DNA of 38,019 bases from Hyphomicrobiales bacterium (GCA_021775475.1 JAJFHS010000036.1:1-38019), one strand, 5' to 3'. Shown: positions 25,847 through 34,763, counted from the stretch's first letter. Notes: generated from the letters alone by a model not told the origin. Numbers and translations: made by a program.

Positions 25847-28222
25847 ATGCAGGGCGGCGATATAATCCCCACCTACGCCACGGGCGCTCCGGTACCCAGT
25901 CGCATTTTGCGACCGGGTAATCGTGCGTTGGCGCCTGGTGTTGAAAGATATGTCGTTGCCGGTGGCGGTTCCCTGTCCATTCAGGTCTTTGCCGGTGACC
26001 GGTTGAAGTTGATTAACACTGAGGGTGGCCAGTGCTGTGACCTGATTGGGGCAGATGCTGCTGGAACGATTGTAACCGCGGCAATGTTTGGTGAAGTGTC
26101 TGACGCACATTGTGACGGACTACAAACAATCCTCAGCGCGCCGACCATCGGGGCAAAACGCACCCGAGCGTTGCTTGAACGCCTTAAAATTGATTTGGGT
26201 AGAGGTCAGGCTTTGAATGTTTTTGGCCCGTCTTCACCGGCGCGCAGCGAGGCCGAATTGTTGGCACAGGTGGACGGTGTAGCGGTCATTGCAGCACCTG
26301 GCGGTATTATGGATTTCATCACCCAGGATACAACGACGCCAATAGAAGTTCTGGTCACGCGGTCCTCTCCTGCAAAGGCCAAAGCTGCCCATGAGATCAT
26401 AGCCCTTGCAGACCCTTTGGCCAGCATTCGCATTGATGCCTGCACGGCGCAAAGCTATACGGTCAAGGCGGGAGAATATATTCAGATCATCGATGTGTCC
26501 GGGCGTCAATGCACGGATTTTCAGGCGTTTTCCATGGCCTCGATTGATGGTAAAAATCCCATGGCGCTGGATGCCACCATTACGCGCTCATTGCTGGGGC
26601 TGACGACGCCGGTACCGGGATTACCATCAAAGGTGTTTGATATGGAAATGACACCGTTGGTGGAGGTCATTCAGGATACCTGTGGTCGCCATGATATTTT
26701 TCTGACCGCGTGTAATTCGCGTTATTATGATGATATGGGTTATCCCGGTCATGTGAACTGTACCGATAATTTCAATCTTGTTCTTGATCAATATGGCATC
26801 GGACCACGCAAGGGCTGGGAAGCGATAAACTACTTTTACAACACCATGATTGACGATCAAAACCAACTCTATTTTGATGAGCCGTGGACGCGACCGGGTG
26901 ATTATGTGTTGTTGCGGGCACTCACGGATCTGGTCTGTGTATCATCGGCCTGTCCGTGTGATATTGATGCCGCCAATGGCTGGGATCCTACTGACATTCA
27001 TGTGCTGACGTATGGGGAAAAAGAGTTATTTTCCAAAGGCGTTGCATTTCGAAAAACCCCTGATGCAGATGTTGAAATGACCAAAGAAACCGCTTTTCAC
27101 AAGCCACTGTCAGAACTGACACGTAATTTTACTGAATATAATGGTTATTGGCTGGCCAATCGTTTTAACAATGACGGGCCGATTGAGGAATACTGGGCGT
27201 GTCGTGAACGTGCCGCTGTCATGGACTTGTCGCCCTTGCGCAAATTTGAAGTGACCGGACCTGATGCCGAAGCGTTGCTGCAATATTGCATGACCCGCAA
27301 CATCGCCAAATTGTCGAGCGGACAGGTGGTCTACACCGCCATGTGTTATGAACACGGTGGCATGATTGACGATGGCACGGTCTACCGCCTGGCTGACAAT
27401 AACTTTCGCTGGATTGGTGGCTCGGACGTTTCAGGAATATGGCTGCGCGAGCAGGCGGAAAAGCTCGGCCTTGAGGCCTGGGTGCGCACCTCCACCGACC
27501 AGATGCACAATATCGCCGTTCAGGGACCCTGTTCACGCGATATTTTAAAAGACATAATCTGGACGCCCCCAGCGCAACCGGAATTAACCGAACTCGACTG
27601 GTTTCGTTTTACCGTCGGACGCATAAATGAATTTTCCGGCCCGCCTGTGGTGGTGTCGCGCACGGGATTTACCGGCGAGTTGGGATACGAGATTTTTTGC
27701 CACCCCAAGGATGCCGAAAATGTCTTTGCAGCTGTGTGGCAAGCAGGTCAAGAATATGACATGGCTCCGTTGGGTCTGGAAGCGCTGGACTTGTTGCGAA
27801 TTGAATCTGGGCTGGTGTTTGCAGATTATGAATTTTGCGATCAAACCGATCCGTTTGAAGCCGGTATTGGTTTTACTGTAGCACTCAAAACCAAACCCGA
27901 TGACTTCATTGGCCGTGAGGCCCTGATAGAGCGCAAAGCCCACCCGCAACGCCAACTTGTCGGTCTTGAAATAGCCAGTAAGGAAGATGTTGGAAACGGA
28001 GATACTATCCACATTGGTCGCGCCCAGATTGGCGAAGTCACCAGCGCCATGCGCTCACCCATCCTCAAGGCCAACATCGCCCTGGCGCGGGTAAATGTTA
28101 TCCATTCGGCCATCGATACGGAAGTCGAAATCGGTAAACTGGATGGTCAGCAAAAGCGCATCCCCGCCAAAATCGTTCGCTTTCCCCACTATGACCCGGA
28201 GAAAAAACGGCCACGGGGATAA
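25847..28222 (+). CDS. tdm: Trimethylamine N-oxide demethylase Tdm (DUF1989-GcvT fusion)
   Basis: Tdm cleaves TMAO to dimethylamine and formaldehyde. I take the ATG at 25847 (GGAG 8 bp ahead) over an in-frame TTG at 25826, giving 791 residues. Residues 1-400 form a DUF1989 domain and about 405-785 a GcvT-type tetrahydrofolate-binding domain, the architecture of known Tdm. D224 (QCTDF), C305 (NCTDN), C369 and C371 (SACPCDID) have the same spacing as the catalytic Asp and three zinc cysteines I recall for Methylocella silvestris Tdm. The folate domain has ALQ/GLEALDLLRIESGL and GFTGELGYEIF. Neighbouring tmm and tmo genes support the call. A DUF1989-GcvT protein of other specificity is the main alternative. 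Confidence 0.9.
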   Translation: MQGGDIIPTYATGAPVPSRILRPGNRALAPGVERYVVAGGGSLSIQVFAGDRLKLINTEGGQCCDLIGADAAGTIVTAAMFGEVSDAHCDGLQTILSAPTIGAKRTRALLERLKIDLGRGQALNVFGPSSPARSEAELLAQVDGVAVIAAPGGIMDFITQDTTTPIEVLVTRSSPAKAKAAHEIIALADPLASIRIDACTAQSYTVKAGEYIQIIDVSGRQCTDFQAFSMASIDGKNPMALDATITRSLLGLTTPVPGLPSKVFDMEMTPLVEVIQDTCGRHDIFLTACNSRYYDDMGYPGHVNCTDNFNLVLDQYGIGPRKGWEAINYFYNTMIDDQNQLYFDEPWTRPGDYVLLRALTDLVCVSSACPCDIDAANGWDPTDIHVLTYGEKELFSKGVAFRKTPDADVEMTKETAFHKPLSELTRNFTEYNGYWLANRFNNDGPIEEYWACRERAAVMDLSPLRKFEVTGPDAEALLQYCMTRNIAKLSSGQVVYTAMCYEHGGMIDDGTVYRLADNNFRWIGGSDVSGIWLREQAEKLGLEAWVRTSTDQMHNIAVQGPCSRDILKDIIWTPPAQPELTELDWFRFTVGRINEFSGPPVVVSRTGFTGELGYEIFCHPKDAENVFAAVWQAGQEYDMAPLGLEALDLLRIESGLVFADYEFCDQTDPFEAGIGFTVALKTKPDDFIGREALIERKAHPQRQLVGLEIASKEDVGNGDTIHIGRAQIGEVTSAMRSPILKANIALARVNVIHSAIDTEVEIGKLDGQQKRIPAKIVRFPHYDPEKKRPRG

Positions 28223-28363
28223 AGCTTTCTTGGTAATTTTATTTCTGATTTCTTTCCGACATTTCGAGGAAAGCAGGATCGATTTGAAAGGGAGCAGAAG
28301 TGGACATTTAGCCACTGCGCGTATAGGCTGATTTTTTTATTAAATTTTAGCAGGAGGTATTTG

Positions 28364-29425
28364 ATGATGCGTTTCCTCGTTCTTTTGACGCTTACAGCCC
28401 TAATTTCAATGACGGGGCAGGTTTTCGATTTCCGTTTCTCAAAAGTGTGGGCAGACGAAGCGGCGGATTGCACGAAGGGAACGGGAGACACCAAAATTCG
28501 CGGGTGTTCGGCAATTATCCAATCCGGACGCCTGTTTGGAAAACCGATCAGCAAAAAAAACCTTGCCGTCGTCTACAGAAACCGCGGTAAGGCTTACTAC
28601 AGAAAGCGTCGTTATAAATCCGCAATTACCGATTTTGGCAAGGCCATCGGGCTCAACCTTAAATACGCCAACACCTATATCGACCGGGGCAACGCGTACG
28701 ACGACAATGGTCAATTCAAACGCGCCATTGCCGATTATAACAAGGCCATCAGGCTTGATCCGATATCTGTCAGTGCCTACTTTAACCGCGGTGTCGCATA
28801 CAATAAAGCGCGCGATTACGGCAGTGCCATCGCTGACTTTAACCAGGCCCTCAAGCTCAACCCCAAATTCGTCAATGCATATATCCTGCGGGGCAAGGCC
28901 TACAATAAACAAGGCCGTTTCAAGCTTTCTATCACCGATTATAGCAGGGCTATCAAGCTCAACCCCAAGTCTGTAAATGCTTACTATAATCGCGGTGCCG
29001 CTTACTATAAGAAGCGCAATTACGACCGTGCTATCGCCGATTTTAGCCAGGCCCTCAAGCTCAACCCCAAATACGTCAGCGCCTATATCGACCGGGGTAA
29101 TGCTTACGACGACAATGGTCAATTCAAACGCGCTATTGCCGATTATAGTAGGGCCATCAGCGTTAATCCGAAATCTGTCGGCGCCTACTTTAACCGCGGT
29201 ATCGCTTACAACAAGAAGCGTGATTACGAAAACGCTATCGCCGATTATAGCCGGGCCATCATCTTCAATCCGAGATATGCAAGTGCCTACGGCAACCGTG
29301 GTCAGGCTTATGAAAAAATTGGCCTGCGCAACGAAGCCATCGCGGACTTCCGGAAAGCCGTTAAACTGCGCCCCGGCGATAAAGTGGGAACGAAAGGTCT
29401 TAAACGCCTCGGAGTAACTCCTTAG
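28364..29425 (+). CDS. Exported tetratricopeptide-repeat protein (eight TPRs)
   Basis: The product is 353 residues from the ATG at 28364, 6 bp after AGGAGG. A TTG at 28361 and an ATG at 28367 are also in frame. An N-terminal hydrophobic stretch (FLVLLTLTALISMTG) looks like a signal peptide. After a linker with two cysteines come eight 34-residue TPRs of the pattern ..AY.NRG.AY...(R/K).Y..AIADY..AI.LNP. These are scaffolds for protein binding, probably periplasmic. DNA of repeats 2 and 6 is almost identical 408 bp apart. It lies between tdm and the DUF2269 gene, but nothing in it shows a role in trimethylamine metabolism. Confidence 0.85.
   Translation: MMRFLVLLTLTALISMTGQVFDFRFSKVWADEAADCTKGTGDTKIRGCSAIIQSGRLFGKPISKKNLAVVYRNRGKAYYRKRRYKSAITDFGKAIGLNLKYANTYIDRGNAYDDNGQFKRAIADYNKAIRLDPISVSAYFNRGVAYNKARDYGSAIADFNQALKLNPKFVNAYILRGKAYNKQGRFKLSITDYSRAIKLNPKSVNAYYNRGAAYYKKRNYDRAIADFSQALKLNPKYVSAYIDRGNAYDDNGQFKRAIADYSRAISVNPKSVGAYFNRGIAYNKKRDYENAIADYSRAIIFNPRYASAYGNRGQAYEKIGLRNEAIADFRKAVKLRPGDKVGTKGLKRLGVTP
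28676..29147. repeat. Intragenic DNA repeats in the TPR gene (408-bp offset)
   Basis: The 64 bp at 28676-28739 recur at 29084-29147 with 4 mismatches, all T/C or G/T in third positions. The offset, 408 bp, equals four 102-bp TPR units. TPR 2 and TPR 6 both read YIDRGNAYDDNGQFKRAIAD. This points to recent block duplication of four repeats, or gene conversion between them, and gives a substrate for repeat-number change. Confidence 0.85.
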
Positions 29426-29529
29426 GTTTACCCGCCCGTTTTCGCGACTGACATCGCCCGGTGTCCCTGCCAGGGCCCGGAGACTAAGCGATCACGAATT
29501 TAAGGGCTTGTGTTTGAAGGAACCTGAAA

Positions 29530-30105
29530 ATGGACTACTACATACTTCTCAAATTCGGTCACATTATCGGCTTTACATTGCTTGGCGGCGGTTTGTTGGC
29601 TGTGTGGGTATCGGAGTATCAGGGCTATCGTACCAATGACTTGAAAGAATTTGCCGAATGCGCAAGATACACAGCCATTTTCTATGATTTTCTGGTCATA
29701 CCGGGAGCTTTGAGCGTGGGGGTAACGGGATTTTTTCTGGTGAAGGAACTCGGGATCGGTTTTTTTGAAGAGCCATGGCTCATTGGTATGTGGGGGCTGT
29801 TTGTATTCGAATTCATTGAAGGCAACACCTTAACGCGTATTCAGTTCAGAAGAACACTGCGCCGTTCAAAAAGAGCTTCGGAAGAGGAAGATGTTTTGAC
29901 CGAAGAAATTCGCGATGAAGCCAGAAGCCTCATAAATCAGATCGTGCACTTTTTAGACATCCCGATATTAATCGTAATTATCTATTGTGGCACGGTCAGG
30001 CCAGGCAGCTGGACATATGTGCTTTCAGCTATCGCAATCGCTCTTTGTGTTACGGCACTGCTGGTCATTTTTGTGCCGCGTCTGGCGCGGGTTTCCGATC
30101 GTTAA
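29530..30105 (+). CDS. DUF2269-family integral membrane protein
   Basis: The 191-residue protein has about four or five transmembrane segments: residues 5-27 (LKFGHIIGFTLLGGGLLAVW), about 48-72, about 80-95 and two near the C-terminus (LDIPILIVIIYCG; YVLSAIAIALCVTALLVIFV). Between helices three and four lies a charged cytoplasmic-looking loop (about 100-135). It resembles the DUF2269 family of uncharacterised membrane proteins. GAAGGAA precedes the ATG. It converges on tmoW with a 63-bp gap. Function unknown; its position inside the trimethylamine cluster makes a transport- or redox-related role worth testing, but that is only context. Confidence 0.7.
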   Translation: MDYYILLKFGHIIGFTLLGGGLLAVWVSEYQGYRTNDLKEFAECARYTAIFYDFLVIPGALSVGVTGFFLVKELGIGFFEEPWLIGMWGLFVFEFIEGNTLTRIQFRRTLRRSKRASEEEDVLTEEIRDEARSLINQIVHFLDIPILIVIIYCGTVRPGSWTYVLSAIAIALCVTALLVIFVPRLARVSDR

Positions 30106-30168
30106 ACAGAACTTTCGCGGGTGCCTGATTTAAGTTTGCTGTGCGCTTTTTCAAATCAAAACCCTGTT

Positions 30169-32139
30169 TTATTCAACCCCCAAAGCCTCTTTTCGCTTTT
30201 TCGCCCAGGCGCTTATCAGGCGGTCGGCTATGATGCCGATGGCGGCGATGGACAAGCCTGCCAGCAGGCCGCGACCGGTGTCAGCCGTGGGCAGGGCGCG
30301 GTAGATTTCCTGGCCGAGGTCGCGCGATCCGATGAGGGCGGTAATGGCTGTCATGGCCAGTGCCATCATAATGGTCTGGTTGATACCGAGCATGATTTCG
30401 GGCAGGGCAACCGGCAATTCGACCTTCCACAGTTTCTGGCGCGGGGTGCAGCCATTGGTGAGTGCTGCTTCGTTGATCACCGGGGGAACTCTGATGAGAC
30501 CGAGATAGGTGTAACGTACTGCCGGAACACTGGCGTAGGCTAGAATAGCGAGGATGTTGGAAAGATCACCTACCTTGAACAGCATAATCACCGGGATCAG
30601 GTAAATAAACGACGGGAAGGTCTGCAAGGTATCGCATGCCCCCATGACGAAGCGGGCAACCCGGTCATTGCGGGCTGACCAGATGCCGATGGGTACGCCG
30701 ATCAAAACACAGATAATCACCGACGAAAAGACGAGATAAACCGTCAACATGGCCGGCACCCAAAAACCGGTGATGATGATCATGGCAACGAGATAACCGG
30801 TCAATCCGGCAACGCTGGCACCACCAAGGCGCCATCCCGCCAGCATAACCGTTCCCAGAACTACCGGCCATGGCAACCACAGGAAGAAATTGCGCAAGGG
30901 AATGAGCATTTCCACCGTGATGAAATCTCGCACCGGTGAAATATAGGGGTAAGCCTCCTTGGAAAACCAGCGCAGGGCATAATCCATATCGCGGCCTAAG
31001 GTGATAGTCATCTTCTTGGGTAATATTGCCCAGGCGGAAGAATATTTTGCCAGGGCATAGGAAACCACCAAAACAGTGATAAACGCCAGAATATGCCTGT
31101 GTCTGCGGGCCCATGTTTGCTTTACCTCCATATGCTGGGGCTGGCGATGAGCGAGAGCTTGAGACAGTCGATCCAGAACCACAGCAATCAGGACAATTGC
31201 CAGGCCCTGTTCAACGGCGGCTCCGAGGCGGAGTTGCTGCAGGGAGAACAGTAGTTTTTGTCCCAGACCTGATGCACCGACCAGTGAGGCAATCACCACC
31301 ATGGCGAGAGTTTGCATGATCACCTGATTAACGCCGAGCATCAAAGTTTGATGCGCGCTTGGTATTTCGACTTTCCATAACAACTGCCGCGGGGTGCAGC
31401 CCGACATGGCGCCGGATTCAATAATGTCGCTGGGTACAGTTTGCAGCCCGAGGATGGTGCAGCGCGCCATCGGTGGCATGGCGAAGATGACCGTCGCCAT
31501 CATGGCAGGTACCTGGCCAAAGCCGAACAGCACCACAATCGGTACCAGATAAGCCATGTGCGGGGTCGCCTGCATTAAATCAAACATCGGTGTGATGATA
31601 CTGGCGGCGCGTTTTGAGCGCGTCACCCAGATGCCTAAAAACAGACCGATGATGGCAGCAACCGGAACCGAGACCAGCACGATGGAAAGGGTGCGCATGG
31701 AATCTTTCCACAGGCCAAATATTGCCAGGTAGAGGAAACATGCTGCCGAGAACAAGGCCAGCCGCCAGCCGCCAATCCAGTGGCCGACAATGCCAATGCC
31801 GACCACAATTGCCACCCATGGCAATGGTGGCATTCCCCAAGAACGCACGCCGCGATACAGCAGGTATTCGGTCCAGGTCAGAGGTTGTTTTAAAAACCAG
31901 GCGATGGCCCGGGTGAGGTCGCGAAACTTGTAATCACCGATGCCGGCTTCCTTGCCAAGCCAGTTGAAAAATTCCGTCAGCCATAATTTAAGCGGTATTA
32001 CCCATTCAGCTGGCCAGCGGCTGGCACCTTGCCAAAGGTTCGCCAAAAGCACGCCAAAGGCGATAACAGCAGCGAATTGCAAGACCACACTGTATTTTTG
32101 CGCCAGACTGGAATTATTATGTAACGTGATATCGCTCAC
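30169..32139 (-). CDS. tmoW: TMAO/betaine ABC transporter permease, fused duplicated type (TmoW)
   Basis: This 656-residue inner-membrane permease contains two ProW-like halves in one chain. Each has an EAA-type loop that contacts the ATPase: SGAMSGCTPRQLLWKVEIP (about 242-260) and NEAALTNGCTPRQKLWKVELP (about 556-576). Each is followed by a similar helix (LGVNQVIMQTLAM / LGINQTIMMALAM), so the gene arose by duplication and fusion. One polypeptide therefore supplies both permease halves. The start overlaps the tmoV stop by 4 bp. TMAO as substrate is inferred from tmm and tdm nearby; glycine betaine or choline is the alternative. Confidence 0.87.
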   Translation of the reverse strand: MSDITLHNNSSLAQKYSVVLQFAAVIAFGVLLANLWQGASRWPAEWVIPLKLWLTEFFNWLGKEAGIGDYKFRDLTRAIAWFLKQPLTWTEYLLYRGVRSWGMPPLPWVAIVVGIGIVGHWIGGWRLALFSAACFLYLAIFGLWKDSMRTLSIVLVSVPVAAIIGLFLGIWVTRSKRAASIITPMFDLMQATPHMAYLVPIVVLFGFGQVPAMMATVIFAMPPMARCTILGLQTVPSDIIESGAMSGCTPRQLLWKVEIPSAHQTLMLGVNQVIMQTLAMVVIASLVGASGLGQKLLFSLQQLRLGAAVEQGLAIVLIAVVLDRLSQALAHRQPQHMEVKQTWARRHRHILAFITVLVVSYALAKYSSAWAILPKKMTITLGRDMDYALRWFSKEAYPYISPVRDFITVEMLIPLRNFFLWLPWPVVLGTVMLAGWRLGGASVAGLTGYLVAMIIITGFWVPAMLTVYLVFSSVIICVLIGVPIGIWSARNDRVARFVMGACDTLQTFPSFIYLIPVIMLFKVGDLSNILAILAYASVPAVRYTYLGLIRVPPVINEAALTNGCTPRQKLWKVELPVALPEIMLGINQTIMMALAMTAITALIGSRDLGQEIYRALPTADTGRGLLAGLSIAAIGIIADRLISAWAKKRKEALGVE

Positions 32140-33170
32140 GGGGCATCGGTTCCAAACAGGGCGTCAGACATAATCTGACGCGAAATCTGACCGACAATGA
32201 TACCTTCATCGTCGACCACGGGAACGGCTGTGTCGGCGCCAATGATCTGTGCGGCGATGGTGCCGATCTTGGCGTTGGCGGGAACACTGTTTTCCGGTTG
32301 TGATTTTTGGCCATCTCCAGCTGGTTCCATGATTGCTTTGGCCGAGACTATTCGGTCTCTGGGGGCATTTTGGGCAAAAGCTGCGACGTAATCATCGGCC
32401 GGGTGTAATATCAGTTCCTCCGGCGTTCCCATCTGCACCATACGACCGTCCTTCATGATGCCGATACGGTCAGCCAGTCTGGTGGCTTCTTCAAAGTCGT
32501 GAGTGATGAAAACGATGGTTTTTTTCAACATTTTTTGCAGGCGCAAAAACTCATCCTGCATTTCGGCGCGAATAAGCGGGTCAAGGGCGGAAAAAGGTTC
32601 GTCTAAAAACCACACATCGGGTTCCACTGCGAGGCTGCGGGCAATGCCGACGCGTTGCTGTTGACCTCCGGATAATTCACGCGGAAAATATTCCTCACGT
32701 CCGCCCAATCCCACCAGATCAATCATTTCGCGGGCGCGTTTTTCGCGATCCTTGACGCTCATTCCCTGCACTTCAAGTGGAAAAGCCACATTGGATAATA
32801 CTGAACGGTGCGGCAACAGGCCGAAGTTTTGAAACACCATGCCCATTTTGTGGCGACGCAATTCTACCAGTTCTTCAGGGCTTGCCGCGAGGAGGTCTTC
32901 GCCTTCAAGTTCGATTTCTCCGCTGGTGGGATCATTAAGGCGGGTGATACAGCGGATGATGGTTGATTTTCCCGAACCTGACAGGCCCATGATGATGAGA
33001 ATCTCACCGGCATGAACATCAAATGAAACATCCTGTACCGCCCCGATGTATCCTTCATCCGAGAGATTCTGGGCTGAGGGATTGTTGTTGTGCCGCTGCA
33101 TGAATGCCTTGGGGGTTGGTCCAAAGACCTTCCAGACATTGCGGCACTTTATTTGGATATCGGTTGTCAT
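32136..33170 (-). CDS. tmoV: TMAO/betaine ABC transporter ATP-binding protein (TmoV)
   Basis: The 344-residue ATPase is of the ProV/OpuA class. Walker A GLSGSGKST lies at 62-70, Q-loop VFQNFGLLPHRSV near 112, signature LSGGQ at 166-170, Walker B VWFLDEP at 186-192 and the switch His H224. After the ATPase domain, about residues 275-344 form a CBS-like region (IGTIAAQIIGADTAVPVVDDEGIIVGQISRQ) that in this family senses ionic strength. GGGAGG precedes the ATG. It is separated from tmoX by 180 bp that hold a hairpin terminator, and is coupled to tmoW. Confidence 0.9.
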   Translation of the reverse strand: MTTDIQIKCRNVWKVFGPTPKAFMQRHNNNPSAQNLSDEGYIGAVQDVSFDVHAGEILIIMGLSGSGKSTIIRCITRLNDPTSGEIELEGEDLLAASPEELVELRRHKMGMVFQNFGLLPHRSVLSNVAFPLEVQGMSVKDREKRAREMIDLVGLGGREEYFPRELSGGQQQRVGIARSLAVEPDVWFLDEPFSALDPLIRAEMQDEFLRLQKMLKKTIVFITHDFEEATRLADRIGIMKDGRMVQMGTPEELILHPADDYVAAFAQNAPRDRIVSAKAIMEPAGDGQKSQPENSVPANAKIGTIAAQIIGADTAVPVVDDEGIIVGQISRQIMSDALFGTDAP

Positions 33171-33287
33171 GCAGGCTGCCCTCCCAAACTGCCACTCTTC
33201 ACACTTGCAGGTGTGTTATAATTTATCTTTGCGCATAAACGTCCCGGAGTCCAAATTTGAATGAGGCGTTGCGATCAAAATTTAAAA

Positions 33288-33319
33288 AAGCCAGACAAAA
33301 ACTCAATTTTGTCTGGCTT
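33288..33319 (-). terminator. Hairpin terminator between tmoX and tmoVW
   Basis: Read on the leftward strand, AAGCCAGACAAAA (33319-33307) and TTTTGTCTGGCTT (33300-33288) form a perfect 13-bp stem with a 6-nt loop, followed at once by TTTT and an A/T-rich run. This has the form of a Rho-independent terminator. It lies 31 bp after the tmoX stop and about 118 bp before the tmoV ATG. Partial read-through would give much more TmoX than TmoVW. It also protects the tmoX mRNA 3' end. Confidence 0.85.
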
Positions 33320-33350
33320 GATTGTTATTGCTGTTTTTTCAAAACGAAAT

Positions 33351-34307
33351 TTATTTCTTCCAGCTGGCTATCAGACCGGCGTTTTCTGAAATCCACTTTT
33401 CAGCAGCTTCTTCAGGAGACAGGCCATCAACATCAACCATCACGGAAGCAGCGGCGATTTGCGCATTGGAAAAATTGATCTTCTGCATAACGCCCCAGGC
33501 AGCCGGGAACTGTTTGGCCAGACCCTTCCAGGCAGCCTTTTTGAGCCATGCTTTTTTGGGAGCGCCACAATCATTGACCATATCCGGGTTCATGCCCCAG
33601 GATTTGTCAGTGGCACATTTATCGCCATCTGGATCGGGAAAATCAATGAACATGCCTTTGAATTTGGCTTCAATGAAATTCGGTGTCCAGTTGAACAATA
33701 CGATAGGCTCTTTGCGGTCATAAGCTGATTGCAGTTCTGCCCACAAGGTTGCGGCCTGACCCACGTTGATTGCAACAAAATTCATTTTGAGAGCTTCAAC
33801 GCGCTCGGCATAGTTTTTACCCCAATCCGCAGGTGGCCCGACAAAGCGGCCCTTGGGCTTGGTTTCGGCTGTGGCAAAAATAGATGCGCATTTGTCCAGG
33901 GCCTTCCAGTCGGGCAGGCCGGGGCATTTTTCAGCCACGTAGCTTGGCACCCACCATTCTTCGCGGGTTACAGCATCATGAGTTCCTGCATCTACCATGC
34001 CTTCTTTCAAACCTTTTTCATAGGCCGACTTCATTGAGCCTTCCCAGGCTTCAATCTGAAAATGCATGTCGCCATTGGCAATAGCAGTGAATTGCAATTG
34101 TGAATCCGATGGCTTGTATTCAACCGTATAGCCCATGCCTTCCAACACTTTACCAACAACGTTGGATAACACCAGCTGACTGGTCCAGTTGTTTTGAACA
34201 ATAATAATTGGATCATCTGATTCAGGTACTGTCTGGGCGCTAACGCCCGTGATCATCGAAGCGGCAAAAAGAATTGCCGCCGATGTTTTAATGGCTCGTT
34301 TTATCAT
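33351..34307 (-). CDS. tmoX: TMAO-binding periplasmic protein (TmoX)
   Basis: The 318-residue product starts with a Sec signal peptide (KTSAAILFAASMITGVSAQ, cleavage probably after residue 24) and is an OpuAC/ProX-like binding protein. It is rich in Trp: W41 (VQNNWTS), W88 (IEAWEGS), W118/W119 (REEWWVP) and W207 (LFNWTPN) are in positions suited to an aromatic box that holds a quaternary or N-oxide methylammonium group. It pairs with tmoV and tmoW. The ribosome site GGGGAGG lies directly before the ATG. TMAO specificity is inferred from context; betaine or choline binding cannot be excluded by reading. Confidence 0.87.
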   Translation of the reverse strand: MIKRAIKTSAAILFAASMITGVSAQTVPESDDPIIIVQNNWTSQLVLSNVVGKVLEGMGYTVEYKPSDSQLQFTAIANGDMHFQIEAWEGSMKSAYEKGLKEGMVDAGTHDAVTREEWWVPSYVAEKCPGLPDWKALDKCASIFATAETKPKGRFVGPPADWGKNYAERVEALKMNFVAINVGQAATLWAELQSAYDRKEPIVLFNWTPNFIEAKFKGMFIDFPDPDGDKCATDKSWGMNPDMVNDCGAPKKAWLKKAAWKGLAKQFPAAWGVMQKINFSNAQIAAASVMVDVDGLSPEEAAEKWISENAGLIASWKK

Positions 34308-34418
34308 GGTTTCCTCCCCTGGAAGTTGTGGCTGATTGAATGGTTAGAACTCAGCGTCTCGGAAAATTGTAGCGATTGTGTGTTGTGACTGTTGTTCCCA
34401 CGGCAGAATAGCGCAATT

Positions 34419-34439
34419 ACTATACCAATTCAATACCAA
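34419..34439. promoter_or_regulatory. Direct repeat ATACCAA-N4-ATACCAA and candidate -10 box upstream of tmoX
   Basis: ATACCAA lies at 34422-34428 and 34433-34439, an 11-bp period. The core ACCAATTCAATACCAA (34424-34439) matches that upstream of tdm at 13 defined positions. On the leftward strand a TATAGT -10 box (34424-34419) overlaps the repeat, with no good -35 at the right distance. The proposed start is about 105 nt ahead of the tmoX ATG. Overlap with the -10 region favours direct control by the protein that binds the repeat. Confidence 0.55.
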
Positions 34440-34492
34440 AATGGACCATGGATAACTCCAATCCAAAATCTGCTTGAGTGATTGCAGGCGAA

Positions 34493-34669
34493 TTACATTG
34501 ACCGGCGTATATATGGAATTAAAAATACGATGCAGGCGGCAAGAAAAAACACACCACCGACAAGGCTTGGAATATCGCCGCTTTTGAGGCTTGACCAAAT
34601 AAAACCGAGTGAGGAAATAATGAATAAAACCCAGCCGGCAATAATTAACTGGCGATCGGAAAATGTCAT
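34493..34669 (-). CDS. Small two-helix membrane protein, 58 residues, unknown family
   Basis: The frame is open from 34690, but GAAGGAA lies 5 bp before the ATG at 34669, which gives 58 residues starting MTFSDRQLIIAG. Two hydrophobic segments, about residues 8-28 (IIAGWVLFIISSLGFIWSSL) and 36-54 (LVGGVFFLAACIVFLIPYI), flank a short polar loop (KSGDIPS). The end, RRSM, is basic. It is on the same strand as tmoX, 185 bp ahead of it, and diverges from tmm across 179 bp. I recognise no family. The ribosome site and topology make a real gene likely. Confidence 0.65.
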   Translation of the reverse strand: MTFSDRQLIIAGWVLFIISSLGFIWSSLKSGDIPSLVGGVFFLAACIVFLIPYIRRSM

Positions 34670-34763
34670 TGCGGTTCCTTCTGGTTGCATGGTTCGTTAT
34701 GGATGCGTATAGAATACGGGTAAAAGGTCATTCAGGCTCGATGTGTTTGTGCACACGCAAACT

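Noticed and set aside
28439..29417. Long ORFs in other frames and on the opposite strand of the TPR gene (227, 146 and 146 residues)
   Set aside because: They are kept open by the 102-bp periodic repeats of the TPR gene and have repetitive low-complexity products without ribosome sites.
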